The translations under genes and the position numbers were made by a program. The notes under the pieces were generated by a model. It searched no databases. It was not told the origin of the DNA and saw only the letters and a program-made list of their open reading frames with translations. Shown in pieces: positions 9,036 to 17,840 of a stretch of DNA of 64,000 nucleotides (position 1 is its first letter; each line of letters starts with the position of its first letter). The DNA comes from an uncultured Muribaculaceae bacterium (GTDB lineage Bacteria > Bacteroidota > Bacteroidia > Bacteroidales > Muribaculaceae), in assembly GCA_944321725.1 (NCBI GenBank), contig CALUMI010000004.1:1-64000 (forward strand), read 5' to 3'.

Positions 9036-10310
9036 ATGAGAAAAATATTCACTGCAATAGCATCATTATTGATAGCGTCGGCTCCGGCCTACGCGCTCAA
9101 CGCTTTCCAATATCAGGCAACCGTGATTAACGCCGACGGCTCCTACGCCGCCGACAAGGAATTGACCGTCAGATTGAGCGTGGTCGACGGAGAAGGCAAT
9201 ACCGCATATTCTGAAATCCACGACGCCAAGACCGACAATTTCGGAAACTTCGGCTTGATGATAGGACGCGGCTTTGTGGAAAGCGGCTCTTTCGACCTCA
9301 TCGACTGGTCGAAAACAGGTATGCAGCTGAAAACTGAGATAGACCGGGGAGAAGGCTACACGCTGAGCGGCGAGCAGCCGTTCAACGCCGTGCCGTTCGC
9401 GCAACACGCAAAAACTGCCGCCGGAATCGTGCAACAGTCGCCCAACGGCACGTTTTGGCGCATGACTGTCGACGACGAGGGCAATCTCGGAACTGAAAAA
9501 GTTGTCACTTCCATTATCCCGATTCCGGAGGGCTACACAAAAATGGTGTTCAACGACGAGTTCAACGGCGAAGGCGCAGTAAATCCCGAAAAATGGTCAT
9601 ACGAAGTTGGATACGTACGCAACGATGAGGATCAATACTACAATGACAGCGAAAAGAATGTTTTTCAAAAAGATGGCAATCTCAACATCGTATGTTATGC
9701 CAATGACCCTGTCTATGATAAAAACAAACAACTGCTTAACAATAAGACAAGAGAAGTAGATGGTACTCCTACCCAATATAAGATCACATCAGGAAGCATA
9801 CACACAAGAGATAAAGCAAAATGGACATATTGCCGCATAGACGTGCGCGCAAAGCTCCCGACAAGTCTCGGCACATGGCCGGCTATCTGGCTGATGCCCA
9901 ACGATGATGTGTTCGGCACATGGCCCAACAGCGGAGAAATCGACATAATGGAGCATGTAGGCTACGACCCTCAAAAAGTGTATTTCACAGCACATTGTGC
10001 TGAACAAAACGGCGCAAACAACAGATATAGCGGCAACTACAAATCACCGGTTGAGCTTGATTTCGCAAACAACTTCCATGTCTATTCTCTCATTTGGGAA
10101 AAAGACAAAATGTATTGGTTGGTCGACAATCAACGCAAATTTGCAATATCACGTTCCGGCACAAATTCGTGGCGCGGCTGGCCGTATAACAGGGACTTCT
10201 ATGCAATACTCAACTTCGCGTTTGGCGGAAGTTGGGGAGGTAGAGAAGGTATGGACGTGACTGCACTGCCATTGACATATTATGTAGACTACATACGCGT
10301 ATTCCAATAA
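9036..10310 (+). CDS. Modular glycoside hydrolase family 16 with N-terminal FNYQAVVRD-like module
   Basis: 424 aa secreted beta-glucanase. Signal peptide (about 1-20), the beta-rich module shared with the gene at 8078 (about 22-165), then a GH16 domain (about 170-424). The catalytic signature E-I-D-I-M-E is at residues 301-306 (Glu301, Asp303, Glu306), with WPAIWLMPND before it and NFAFGGSWGG after it. The catalytic domain is clearly related to the GH16 at 7121 (shared SGEIDIMEHVGY and YGW/GYVRN segments) but with insertions such as DDEDQYYND. Stretches near 9640-9830 and 10000-10200 are richer in A/T at wobble positions than the flanks, as in the paralogous beta-helix gene. Fourth-generation duplication within the locus is plausible but not shown. 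Confidence 0.9.
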   Translation: MRKIFTAIASLLIASAPAYALNAFQYQATVINADGSYAADKELTVRLSVVDGEGNTAYSEIHDAKTDNFGNFGLMIGRGFVESGSFDLIDWSKTGMQLKTEIDRGEGYTLSGEQPFNAVPFAQHAKTAAGIVQQSPNGTFWRMTVDDEGNLGTEKVVTSIIPIPEGYTKMVFNDEFNGEGAVNPEKWSYEVGYVRNDEDQYYNDSEKNVFQKDGNLNIVCYANDPVYDKNKQLLNNKTREVDGTPTQYKITSGSIHTRDKAKWTYCRIDVRAKLPTSLGTWPAIWLMPNDDVFGTWPNSGEIDIMEHVGYDPQKVYFTAHCAEQNGANNRYSGNYKSPVELDFANNFHVYSLIWEKDKMYWLVDNQRKFAISRSGTNSWRGWPYNRDFYAILNFAFGGSWGGREGMDVTALPLTYYVDYIRVFQ

Positions 10311-10342
10311 CATAAAACCAATACAAAATCATTAAAATCATC

Positions 10343-11920
10343 ATGAACAAGAAATTTATATTCTCAACGATAGCGGCTGCCGCGCTTGGCACCATGCCCT
10401 CATTCGCAGCCGTTGAATATTGGGTAAGCCCGGACGGCGACGATGCCAACGCCGGAACTGAGGCAGAACCGTATGCCACTCCCGAAATGGCTATCCTTAT
10501 GGCCAACGAGGGAGAGGAAACAATCATACATTTCGAAAAAGACGCCGAATTCATGATAGGCAAGCTCAACATCGGAGAAAACAAAGACATTTCCCTGATA
10601 GGCTACAACACTCTTTTTCTTGCCGAGAAAGACCCGCTTCCTGAGGGGACTAACCGCCGCGCACAGCGCATCCTTGATGCCGGTGCCGGTTCCAACGTCT
10701 ATGTCGAGGGCATAATATTCAAAAACGGACGCCAAATAGAATACTTCGGCGGCGGAGCCATCGGGTTCACGGGCGAAACTCTCGAAGTCAACAATTGCCA
10801 ATTCATCCACAACGAGTCGGGTTCGGGCGGCAACGCAATCTGCGCCAACGCTGAATCTGTAATCGTACGCAACAGCTACTTCGAGGACAACTATTCAATC
10901 GGCTGGGCCTCACGTGGCGGAGCAATAGTTCAAGCCGGTGTATTTGACGAAGAAAACGGAATGCGCGGCTCGCTCATCGTGGAAAACTGCACATTTGTCA
11001 ACAATGTTCTGAAAAGTGGGCAAGGTACAGCCATCGACATTTACGACAAAGGGCACGAATGCTCTTACACAACGTATCTCAAGGTGACCAACTGCACGTT
11101 TGTCAACAACACTTCAAGTGACCCGTATCAGGCTGCAATCGACATCTGCGGCTACGACAGTTGCGAAACCTACATCGCCAACAACACTTTCTACGAAGGC
11201 GACGGAGCGTTCCGCCTTTATTTCCAAAATTCTCCGGTCTATTTCGTGAACAATTTCGCTTACGTCAACAAAGCAACCGTACTTTCTGAAAACACCACTG
11301 ATGTAAATTTGGGACAGATTCAGGCCTACAACAACATACTTTACGGCGGAGAGCGCGGTGTGAACGAGAACATCTTGGAGCCGTGTCTTACCTCTGAGGC
11401 CGCAGCCTGCAACAACACCATAGGCACCACAAGCCAAGCATCGATGGTGGCTCTCGGAGTGAACACGAAACTGACAACCGACGATCCGGACTCTAAAGTG
11501 CCTTACCTGACTATTCTCCGCCAAAACAGCCCGCTTGTCGACTCCGGCTTGGACAGCTACGCTGAAATCGATGACGCTGTGGAGAACTTCATCCCGGCTA
11601 CCGACGTGCGCGGAAAGGCTAACAACGGCAAGAAAGACATCGGAGCGTTTGAGTACAACGGCAAAGACGCAGGTGTTGAAACCATCACAACAGGCGATAA
11701 CAGCAACATCACTTTCATTGCCAACGGCTCTGAAATCGTAGTTGCGAACAGCAACGGCGACGTGATGAGCGTGGCTGTATATTCCGTCGACGGCAAACTG
11801 CTCTGCAACGCGCGCGGAGTGAACGTGACAATCGGCAAGGACAGCCTCGCAAAAGGCTTGGTAATTGTCAAGGCCACAGACAACAACGGCTCCGCGACAA
11901 AGAAAATCGTTGTAATGTAA
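10343..11920 (+). CDS. Secreted right-handed parallel beta-helix protein (copy 1)
   Basis: 525 aa. Signal peptide MNKKFIFSTIAAAALGTMPSFA, then VEYWVSPDGDDANAGTEAEP, the typical start of surface parallel beta-helix (pectate-lyase-like fold) proteins. Repeated coils carry asparagine-ladder segments such as VNNCQFIHNESGSGGNA, VENCTFVNN and VTNCTFVNNTSS. The end (GVETITTGDNSN through SVDGKLL to KKIVVM) resembles a type IX secretion tail. There is no recognisable lyase active site, so it may bind glycan rather than cleave it. It is followed 42 bases later by a close paralogue. Its place in the locus suggests a surface glycan-binding role. Confidence 0.75.
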   Translation: MNKKFIFSTIAAAALGTMPSFAAVEYWVSPDGDDANAGTEAEPYATPEMAILMANEGEETIIHFEKDAEFMIGKLNIGENKDISLIGYNTLFLAEKDPLPEGTNRRAQRILDAGAGSNVYVEGIIFKNGRQIEYFGGGAIGFTGETLEVNNCQFIHNESGSGGNAICANAESVIVRNSYFEDNYSIGWASRGGAIVQAGVFDEENGMRGSLIVENCTFVNNVLKSGQGTAIDIYDKGHECSYTTYLKVTNCTFVNNTSSDPYQAAIDICGYDSCETYIANNTFYEGDGAFRLYFQNSPVYFVNNFAYVNKATVLSENTTDVNLGQIQAYNNILYGGERGVNENILEPCLTSEAAACNNTIGTTSQASMVALGVNTKLTTDDPDSKVPYLTILRQNSPLVDSGLDSYAEIDDAVENFIPATDVRGKANNGKKDIGAFEYNGKDAGVETITTGDNSNITFIANGSEIVVANSNGDVMSVAVYSVDGKLLCNARGVNVTIGKDSLAKGLVIVKATDNNGSATKKIVVM

Positions 11921-11962
11921 TCAACTGAAATATTAACTACCAAATTTTAAATATTTATTACT

Positions 11963-13537
11963 ATGAACAAGAAATTTTTACTTTCAACAATGGCCGCATG
12001 CCTGCTTGGCACAGTGCCTTCGTTTGCGGCTGTAGAGTATTGGGTAAGCCCGAGCGGCGACGACGCCAATCCCGGAACTGAGGCAGAACCGTTTGCAACT
12101 CCGGAAATGGCTATGCTCAGCACCAACGAAAATGAGGAAACAATCATCCACTTGGAAAAAGACGCCGAATTCATGACCGGAAAACTCGACTTCGGTAGCA
12201 ACAAAATCGTTTCGATTATCGGTGACAACACATCTTTGCTTGGCGATGCCCTACCGGGAAGTGAAGGCGGTCAGGCCAACCGTATCTTAATGGGACGCGA
12301 AGGCACAAAGATGTATGTAGAAGGCATTACATTCGAAAACGGTCGTCAAGTTGAATATTATGGCGGCGGTGCAATCTTTTTTGACGGTAGTGATCTTGAG
12401 ATAAAAAATTGCCGGTTTATTAACAATGAATCAGGTTCAGGTGGTAATGCTATCCTTGCCCGCGCAAGAGGCGTGGTAAAAGTATCCGACAGTTATTTTG
12501 AAGGCAACTACTCAATTGGTGGTGACGCTCGTGGCGGAGCTATCGTTCAAGCCGGGTATATTGACCTTGAAGAAGGTTTCTTAGGTGAATTAATTGTCGA
12601 GAACTGCACGTTCTACAAGAATCATAGCATGGGACAAGGAACAGCTATATCCCTATACGACAAATCACAAAATGGTGATTACTCTGCAACCCAAAAATGT
12701 ACAATACAAAACTGTACATTCGTTGAAAACACATCAAACTACGGCTATATGGCAGCCATTGATATCGACGGCAGTGATAATTGCGAAACATATATCGTCA
12801 ACAACACTTTCTACAACGAAGATGGCGCTTTACGTTTGAATTTGCATTTCGCCCCGCTTTATTTTGTGAACAACTTCGCTTATGTCAACAAAGCAACCGT
12901 TCTTGCTGATGACGCTACAGATGTTAATGAACCTATTCAAGCTTACAACAACATCCTTTATGGCGGCGAGCGCGGCGTGAACGAAAGTATTTATGATCCG
13001 TGCCTTACTACTGAGGCAGCAGCTTGCAACAACACTATCGGCACGACAAGCCAAGTTTCAATGGCTGCTCTCGGAGTGAACACTTCGCTCAAGACAGACG
13101 ATCCTGACTCTAAAGTGCCTTATCTCGCTATCCTTAGCCAAAACAGCCCGCTTGTCGACGCAGGTTTGGACAGCTACGCTGAAATCGACGACGCTGTGGA
13201 GAACTTCATCCCGGCTACCGACGTGCGCGGAAAAGCTAACAACGGCAAGAAGGACATCGGAGCGTTTGAGTACAACGGCAAAGACGCCGGTGTTGAAACC
13301 ATCACAATAGGCGCGAACAGCAACATCACTTTCATTGCCAACGGCTCTGAAATCGTAGTCACCAACAACAACGGCAACGTGATGAGCGTGGCAGTATACT
13401 CCGTCGACGGCAAATTGCTTTGCAACGCGCGCGGCGAGAACGTGACAATCGCCAAGGACAATCTTGCAAAAGGCTTGGTAATTGTCAAGGCCACAGACAA
13501 CAACGGCTCCGCAACAAAGAAAATCGTTGTAATGTAA
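11963..13537 (+). CDS. Secreted right-handed parallel beta-helix protein (copy 2)
   Basis: 524 aa tandem paralogue of the gene at 10343, with the same domain order: signal peptide, EYWVSPSGDDANPGTEAEP, beta-helix coils and the near-identical C-terminal tail (SVDGKLLCNARGENV to KKIVVM). DNA identity is very high in the last 360 bases and high in the first 250. The central part (about 12290-12930) is diverged, has A/T-rich wobble bases and encodes different coil surfaces. This looks like a mosaic made by recombination or gene conversion of the ends. The function is inferred to match copy 1 with altered ligand specificity. Confidence 0.75.
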   Translation: MNKKFLLSTMAACLLGTVPSFAAVEYWVSPSGDDANPGTEAEPFATPEMAMLSTNENEETIIHLEKDAEFMTGKLDFGSNKIVSIIGDNTSLLGDALPGSEGGQANRILMGREGTKMYVEGITFENGRQVEYYGGGAIFFDGSDLEIKNCRFINNESGSGGNAILARARGVVKVSDSYFEGNYSIGGDARGGAIVQAGYIDLEEGFLGELIVENCTFYKNHSMGQGTAISLYDKSQNGDYSATQKCTIQNCTFVENTSNYGYMAAIDIDGSDNCETYIVNNTFYNEDGALRLNLHFAPLYFVNNFAYVNKATVLADDATDVNEPIQAYNNILYGGERGVNESIYDPCLTTEAAACNNTIGTTSQVSMAALGVNTSLKTDDPDSKVPYLAILSQNSPLVDAGLDSYAEIDDAVENFIPATDVRGKANNGKKDIGAFEYNGKDAGVETITIGANSNITFIANGSEIVVTNNNGNVMSVAVYSVDGKLLCNARGENVTIAKDNLAKGLVIVKATDNNGSATKKIVVM

Positions 13538-13570
13538 TCGATACAGACACAATCATTTTTTAATAGGGAA

Positions 13571-13694
13571 ATATGTCAAAATGATAGAGCTGACCACTGA
13601 CAACAACTAATCTGCGCGTCCCCCTGCCGGCAAATAGTCGGCAGGGGCAAACGCCAAACATCAGACTGTGGGAGCATCTGTTATTTTGACATAT
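13571..13694 (+). ncRNA. Candidate structured RNA or terminator region
   Basis: The gap between the beta-helix gene and the LRR gene has an outer perfect 12-bp inverted repeat, ATATGTCAAAAT (13571-13582) with ATTTTGACATAT (13683-13694). An inner 9-bp GC-rich hairpin, CCCCTGCCG (13621-13629) with CGGCAGGGG (13639-13647), has no U-tract after it. Nested symmetry of this kind suggests a folded RNA or a small mobile repeat. A simple terminator is the plainer alternative for the inner stem. Confidence 0.35.
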
Positions 13695-13729
13695 CTCATT
13701 TTTTTTACAGACTCTAAAATTTACACATC

Positions 13730-15262
13730 ATGAATAAATTATTTTTATCACTTTCATTATCAGCCATGCTCGCCATGCCGGCAATGGCCGAAGAACTCAC
13801 AGTGACCCACTCCTCAGCGAGCGCGTTCGAGTCAGAACTCAACAGCGCACTCACCGATGCCGGCCTGACAGCCGACCAAGTGACATCGCTGAAAATCGTC
13901 AGCGCGGGTGAGCCGTCTGCCGAAATGAATGTAACCGACTTCAACGCTTTGCGCGCGGCAATGTCGGCAACACTTCAAAAGCTCGATCTCTCGGAAGCGG
14001 CGTTGAAAGGCAACAGCGTGCCTTCAAGCGATGAAAAAAACACTCAACCCGGATGCGGCTCATTGCGCGAAATGGCAGAGCTGACAGAAGTTGTGCTGCC
14101 GGAAGGCCTGACCTCAATAAGCAGCGGCGCGTTCCAAAAATGCGCGAAACTTCAGACAATCAACCTGCCTGAAACAATAACCGACATTTGGAACTACGCT
14201 TTCGACGGATGTACGGCGTTAAACATTTCAAAACTGCCGAGCCAAATCACCGTAATCACTCCGTACTGTTTTCGCGGTTGCGAGAACATGGCGCTTACCG
14301 AGCTGCCACCGATGTTGACAGAAGTACACGAATACGGCTTCAATCAATGCCGCGCAATGCAAATCTCCGAGATACCGGAAACATTGACGTTGATAAAACA
14401 AAACGGTTTCGCAAGCTCCGGCGTTACATTCAGCGAATGGACAGAGGCTTTGACTTCTATCGGCGAATCGGCTTTCAGCGGCTCGAAAGTGGCATTTAAA
14501 GAATGGACACCCAACCTCAACGAAATGCCAAGAGGCGTATTCGGATATTGCTACAATATAACAGAGTTTACAATCCCTGAAACCATTACAAAACTCCAAG
14601 ATTTAACCTTCTTCATCCAGAAAACATTCTATGACGGAGATAAAAACTTCCAAAGAAAACTAATCTGCCGTCTTCCGGAACCACCGCAATGCACATACGG
14701 CTCCGCAGCTAAATGGAACAACACGTTCTCGGAAGAAGATTGGATGATAAAAAATATCTATACCATTTGTGTAAAAAAGGAGTATTCAGAACTATATAAA
14801 ACCACCGCTCCATACAGCGAAATGAAAATCGACACACTGACTACACAGATGCCGGTTGTTGTTGAGGGCGGCGAGGCTGTAGTGACAAGCGAACTTGGCC
14901 AAGAGGCTGTAGAGGGCGTTCTTCCCGTATATGAGGGCAACACCACAATCACAATCACTCCCGCCGACGACATGACAATAGAGTCAGCAACATACGGCGA
15001 AACACCTGTAGAGGTAGTGGACGGCGTTGTGACTATCGACGTGCCGCAAACACCGGAAACACTCACTATTACCCTGAAGAAATCGGGTGAAGAGGCAGGT
15101 GTTGAAAGCATCGCAGCCGACGACGAAATAGTTGCGACCACCTACTACAACCTGCAAGGCGTGGAAATCAACGAACCGGCTGAAAACGGGCTTTACATCC
15201 GCAAGCAAACCACAGCCAACGGACGCACTATCGTTGAGAAAGTGATGCTCAAGTCATTGTAA
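13730..15262 (+). CDS. Secreted BspA-type leucine-rich-repeat protein
   Basis: 510 aa. Signal peptide MNKLFLSLSLSAMLAMPAMA. From about residue 115 to 300 there are BspA/LRR_5 repeats (LTEVVLPEGLTSISSGAFQKC, read in pieces, then LQTINLPETITDIWNYAFDGC and so on) with the usual I-P-x-T-L-T-x-I-x-x-x-A/G-F spacing. A bacterial Ig-like or repeat segment follows (ITITPADDMTIESATYGETPV), and the C-terminal GVESIAADDE to LYIRK piece resembles a surface-anchoring tail. Such proteins in Bacteroidales are surface exposed and bind polymers or host proteins. It is separated from the upstream operon by the structured gap and ends before a strong terminator. Confidence 0.8.
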   Translation: MNKLFLSLSLSAMLAMPAMAEELTVTHSSASAFESELNSALTDAGLTADQVTSLKIVSAGEPSAEMNVTDFNALRAAMSATLQKLDLSEAALKGNSVPSSDEKNTQPGCGSLREMAELTEVVLPEGLTSISSGAFQKCAKLQTINLPETITDIWNYAFDGCTALNISKLPSQITVITPYCFRGCENMALTELPPMLTEVHEYGFNQCRAMQISEIPETLTLIKQNGFASSGVTFSEWTEALTSIGESAFSGSKVAFKEWTPNLNEMPRGVFGYCYNITEFTIPETITKLQDLTFFIQKTFYDGDKNFQRKLICRLPEPPQCTYGSAAKWNNTFSEEDWMIKNIYTICVKKEYSELYKTTAPYSEMKIDTLTTQMPVVVEGGEAVVTSELGQEAVEGVLPVYEGNTTITITPADDMTIESATYGETPVEVVDGVVTIDVPQTPETLTITLKKSGEEAGVESIAADDEIVATTYYNLQGVEINEPAENGLYIRKQTTANGRTIVEKVMLKSL

Positions 15263-15298
15263 TAAAATAATCGTACCCTTAGTTAGGTTTTTGTTTAC

Positions 15299-15330
15299 GG
15301 GGCTGCGCCGAACTGTCGCAGCCCCGTTTT
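15299..15330 (+). terminator. Rho-independent terminator after the LRR gene
   Basis: Perfect 9-bp stem GGGGCTGCG (15299-15307) / CGCAGCCCC (15317-15325) with a 9-base loop, followed by GTTTTATTT. It closes the utilisation operon. Confidence 0.85.
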
Positions 15331-15724
15331 ATTTCAACATACGCCCAAGTCATCCGCCAAAAATACAGAATCTAATTGTATCGCATTTGCACACAGCGAC
15401 CTAATATATTTTAAAGATGAGCCGCACATCAAAAGTCAGACACAAAACTTTTTTGGAGGAGGGGTAACTTCAGAGAAAGTGCCTTATTTCTTATCGTCAG
15501 GGCTGTCGCAGGAAAAGAGCCTCATGGAGGCTCCTGAGTTCTAACCCCATGCAAGCGGAGCGCAGCTTGGGGTAATCGCGCAAATGAAATACGGCCTCGT
15601 AGAGGTCGCACTTGAAACAACTAAGCCAAACATTTGACATCCACAAGGCTGACATCTTTGAACAGCATTACACACCGCCAAGACAATGACACATCAACAA
15701 CCAAATGGTATCGGCAAAATCCGG
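15331..15724. other. Non-coding stretch between terminator and tandem repeats
   Basis: About 390 bases with no protein-like ORF. The only structure seen is the hairpin cluster at 15517-15608. Confidence 0.5.
15517..15608. repeat. Cluster of three hairpins, REP-like
   Basis: GAGCCTC-ATG-GAGGCTC (15517-15533); ACCCC(ATGC)AAGC paired with GCTTGGGGT (15544-15573); and CGGCCTC-GTA-GAGGTCG (15592-15608, one G-T pair). Three stems in under 100 bases in a gene-free gap resemble extragenic palindromic elements. No second copy lies in this window. Confidence 0.4.
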
Positions 15725-15832
15725 TTCGCTTTTTTGTGGCATTTCACTTCGCTTTTTTGTGGTGTTTCACTTCGTGTTTTTGCGGTGTTTCACTTCGCTT
15801 TTTTGTGGCATTTCACTTCGTGTTTTTGCGGT
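15725..15832. repeat. 23-bp tandem repeat, about 4.7 copies
   Basis: Units start at 15725, 15748, 15771, 15794 and 15817 (last one partial). The unit has the form TTCGCTTTTTTGTGGCATTT plus CAC, with two variants (CGCTTTTTTGTGGCA and CGTGTTTTTGCGGTG) alternating irregularly. The array ends about 15 bases before a copy of the GATGCGG promoter element of the GH5 gene. There are no spacers, so it is not a CRISPR array. Confidence 0.9.
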
Positions 15833-15846
15833 AGAAAGCACATGAA

Positions 15847-15919
15847 GATGCGGTTCGGCACAATCAAAGTTAAAAACTTCGCTTTCATTTGCTTCCGCGC
15901 CCTCCTTTCCGTATATTTG
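15847..15919 (+). promoter_or_regulatory. GATGCGG-type promoter element of the GH5 gene
   Basis: GATGCGGTTCGGCACAATC, then an A/T-rich inverted-repeat segment, TTTG (15888-15891), a 20-base spacer and TATATTTG (15912-15919). The same architecture occurs before exbB, argR, the Nif3 gene, argF' and queC. Confidence 0.6.
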
Positions 15920-15956
15920 TACATATATAATATAACCTCGAAAAAACCATTGACAA

Positions 15957-17165
15957 ATGAAAAAAATGATTTTATGCGCCATCGCGCTGTTAGCCATGTC
16001 AACGGCAAACGCCCAATTCGTCACAATCGACGGAACCAATCTCCGCAACCCCGACGGCTCGCGCCTCTTTATCAAAGGCACCAATCTCGGCAACTGGCTC
16101 AACCCGGAAGGCTATATGTTTGGTTTCCGGAACACCAATTCCGCGCATTTCATCAACGAAATGTTCTGCCAGCTTGTCGGGCCTGACGCCACCGCCGAAT
16201 TTTGGAAACAATTCAAGGACAACTACATCACCAAAGACGACATAATGTTCATCAAATCCACAGGCTGCAACACCATTCGCCTGCCGTTCCACTACAAACT
16301 CTTCACCGATGAGGACTATATGGGTCTTACCGCGTCGCAAGACGGATATTCGCGTATCGACAAGGTGGTTGAATGGTGCCGCGAGGCAGGCCTCTACCTG
16401 ATACTCGACATGCACGACGCTCCCGGAGGACAAACCGGCGACAACATCGACGACAGCTACGGATACCCCTGGCTTTTCGAAAGCAGAACAAGCCAGGAAC
16501 TTCTCTACAAAATATGGCGCGGAATAGCCGGACGCTACAAGGACGAGCCCGTGATACTCGGCTACGAGATAATGAACGAGCCCATTCCACACTATTGGGA
16601 AAACAAAGAAGAATTGAAAAAACGGCTTGTGGAAATTTACAAAGAGTGCGCCTTAGAGATACGCAAAGCCGACCGCAACCACATAATACTGATAGGGGGA
16701 GCGGAATGGAACAACTCTTTCGAGTTTTTCACCGATTGGACGTTTGACGACAACATGATGTTCACCTGCCACCGCTACGGAGGAGAGCCGACAGCCAAAT
16801 TCATCGACCAGATAATAGCCTTCCGCGACAAGACAGGCCTGCCTATGTATATGGGCGAAACCGGACACAACACCGACGAATGGCAAAGCGCGTTCACGAA
16901 AGTGTTTATCGACAACAACATAGGCTACATTTTTTGGCCATACAAGAAAATGGGAGGCGAAACAATGATGAGCATCGCCAAACCTGAGAATTGGGATTTG
17001 ATAATCGATTTCGCCGAGTCCGACCGCTCATCGTATAAAAACATACGCGAGGCGCGTCCTGACCAAAAAACGGCATTGAAAGCGATGAACGACTTCATAG
17101 AAGCCTGCAAATACAAAAATTGCGCTCCACAACAGTCGTATATCGAATCGCTCCGCCTGAAATGA
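15957..17165 (+). CDS. Glycoside hydrolase family 5 (endo- or exo-beta-glucanase)
   Basis: 402 aa. Signal peptide MKKMILCAIALLAMSTANA. The (beta/alpha)8 domain starts GTNLGNWLNPEGYMF. The acid/base is Glu208 in the MNEP motif, the nucleophile is Glu301 in YMGETG, and His272 (TCHRYGG) and the RLP segment near residue 108 complete a GH5 active site. The start layout resembles exo-beta-1,3-glucanase-type GH5 members, which would suit GH16 partners, but the subfamily cannot be fixed here. It has its own promoter of the repeated GATGCGG type, not the HTCS-type repeat, so it may be regulated separately from the locus to its left. Confidence 0.88.
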   Translation: MKKMILCAIALLAMSTANAQFVTIDGTNLRNPDGSRLFIKGTNLGNWLNPEGYMFGFRNTNSAHFINEMFCQLVGPDATAEFWKQFKDNYITKDDIMFIKSTGCNTIRLPFHYKLFTDEDYMGLTASQDGYSRIDKVVEWCREAGLYLILDMHDAPGGQTGDNIDDSYGYPWLFESRTSQELLYKIWRGIAGRYKDEPVILGYEIMNEPIPHYWENKEELKKRLVEIYKECALEIRKADRNHIILIGGAEWNNSFEFFTDWTFDDNMMFTCHRYGGEPTAKFIDQIIAFRDKTGLPMYMGETGHNTDEWQSAFTKVFIDNNIGYIFWPYKKMGGETMMSIAKPENWDLIIDFAESDRSSYKNIREARPDQKTALKAMNDFIEACKYKNCAPQQSYIESLRLK

Positions 17166-17269
17166 CGGATTATCCCGTATCCACGAAATTCACGGCACAG
17201 GCACAACAGGACTGTAAGCCCGCGATAAAACTGTTGAAAATGCGGCCGGCATTACGTAAATTTGCAAAT

Positions 17270-17746
17270 ATGAAACCGCTAATCATATTTCTCGCCTTAT
17301 TGGCCACAGCAACGGCATTCTCACGGCAAGCGCCGGATTTCGGCATGGAAACCCGCGACGGCGGCACATACAGCCTTGACAGCCTCCGCACACCGCTGAC
17401 ACTGCTGTATTTTACCAACATCGACTGCGACATCTGCGAAGAAGCCGGCGACAGCATAGCCTCGTCGCCGGTTGTCGGTCGCTCCATTGCCGACAGGCGG
17501 CTCACTGTTCTTTCCGTATATGTGGGCGACGACCGCGACGGCTGGCTTCGCCGCAAACCGCGACGGCAATGGGTGGAATGCATAGACAGCGGCATGAGCG
17601 TCTACGGAATAGCCGACTACGATTTCAGCTATCTGCCGGCGTTCTATCTGATAGACAACCACCGCAACATCATGGCTTCGCCGCAATCAGTCGCTGAGAT
17701 TGAAAGAACAATATCCGGCACACTTCCTGCCCGTGAGGACGAATAA
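17270..17746 (+). CDS. Periplasmic thioredoxin-like protein
   Basis: 158 aa from the ATG at 17270, chosen because MKPLIIFLALLATATAFS is a good signal peptide; an upstream in-frame start would add a hydrophilic stretch. The mature part is RQAPDFGMETRDGGTYSLDS, a C-D-I-C redox motif in NIDCDICEEA, and YLPAFYLIDNHRNIM with the cis-proline equivalent. This fits a DUF5106/TlpA-like thiol-disulfide family. A TAAATTTG -7 box (17257-17264) ends only 5 bases before the ATG, so the transcript may be nearly leaderless. It follows the GH5 gene by about 100 bases. Confidence 0.7.
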   Translation: MKPLIIFLALLATATAFSRQAPDFGMETRDGGTYSLDSLRTPLTLLYFTNIDCDICEEAGDSIASSPVVGRSIADRRLTVLSVYVGDDRDGWLRRKPRRQWVECIDSGMSVYGIADYDFSYLPAFYLIDNHRNIMASPQSVAEIERTISGTLPAREDE

Positions 17747-17840
17747 ACTTACCATACACCAAGTTTTACGACAAATAGGACATTGCAAATAAAACAATTT
17801 TCGTAATTTCGCAAACAATTAAAAGCTCTTTATCCGTAAT

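Noticed and set aside
15725..15832. Possible CRISPR array
   Set aside because: Units are directly adjacent with no unique spacers and no cas genes nearby; it is a plain tandem repeat.
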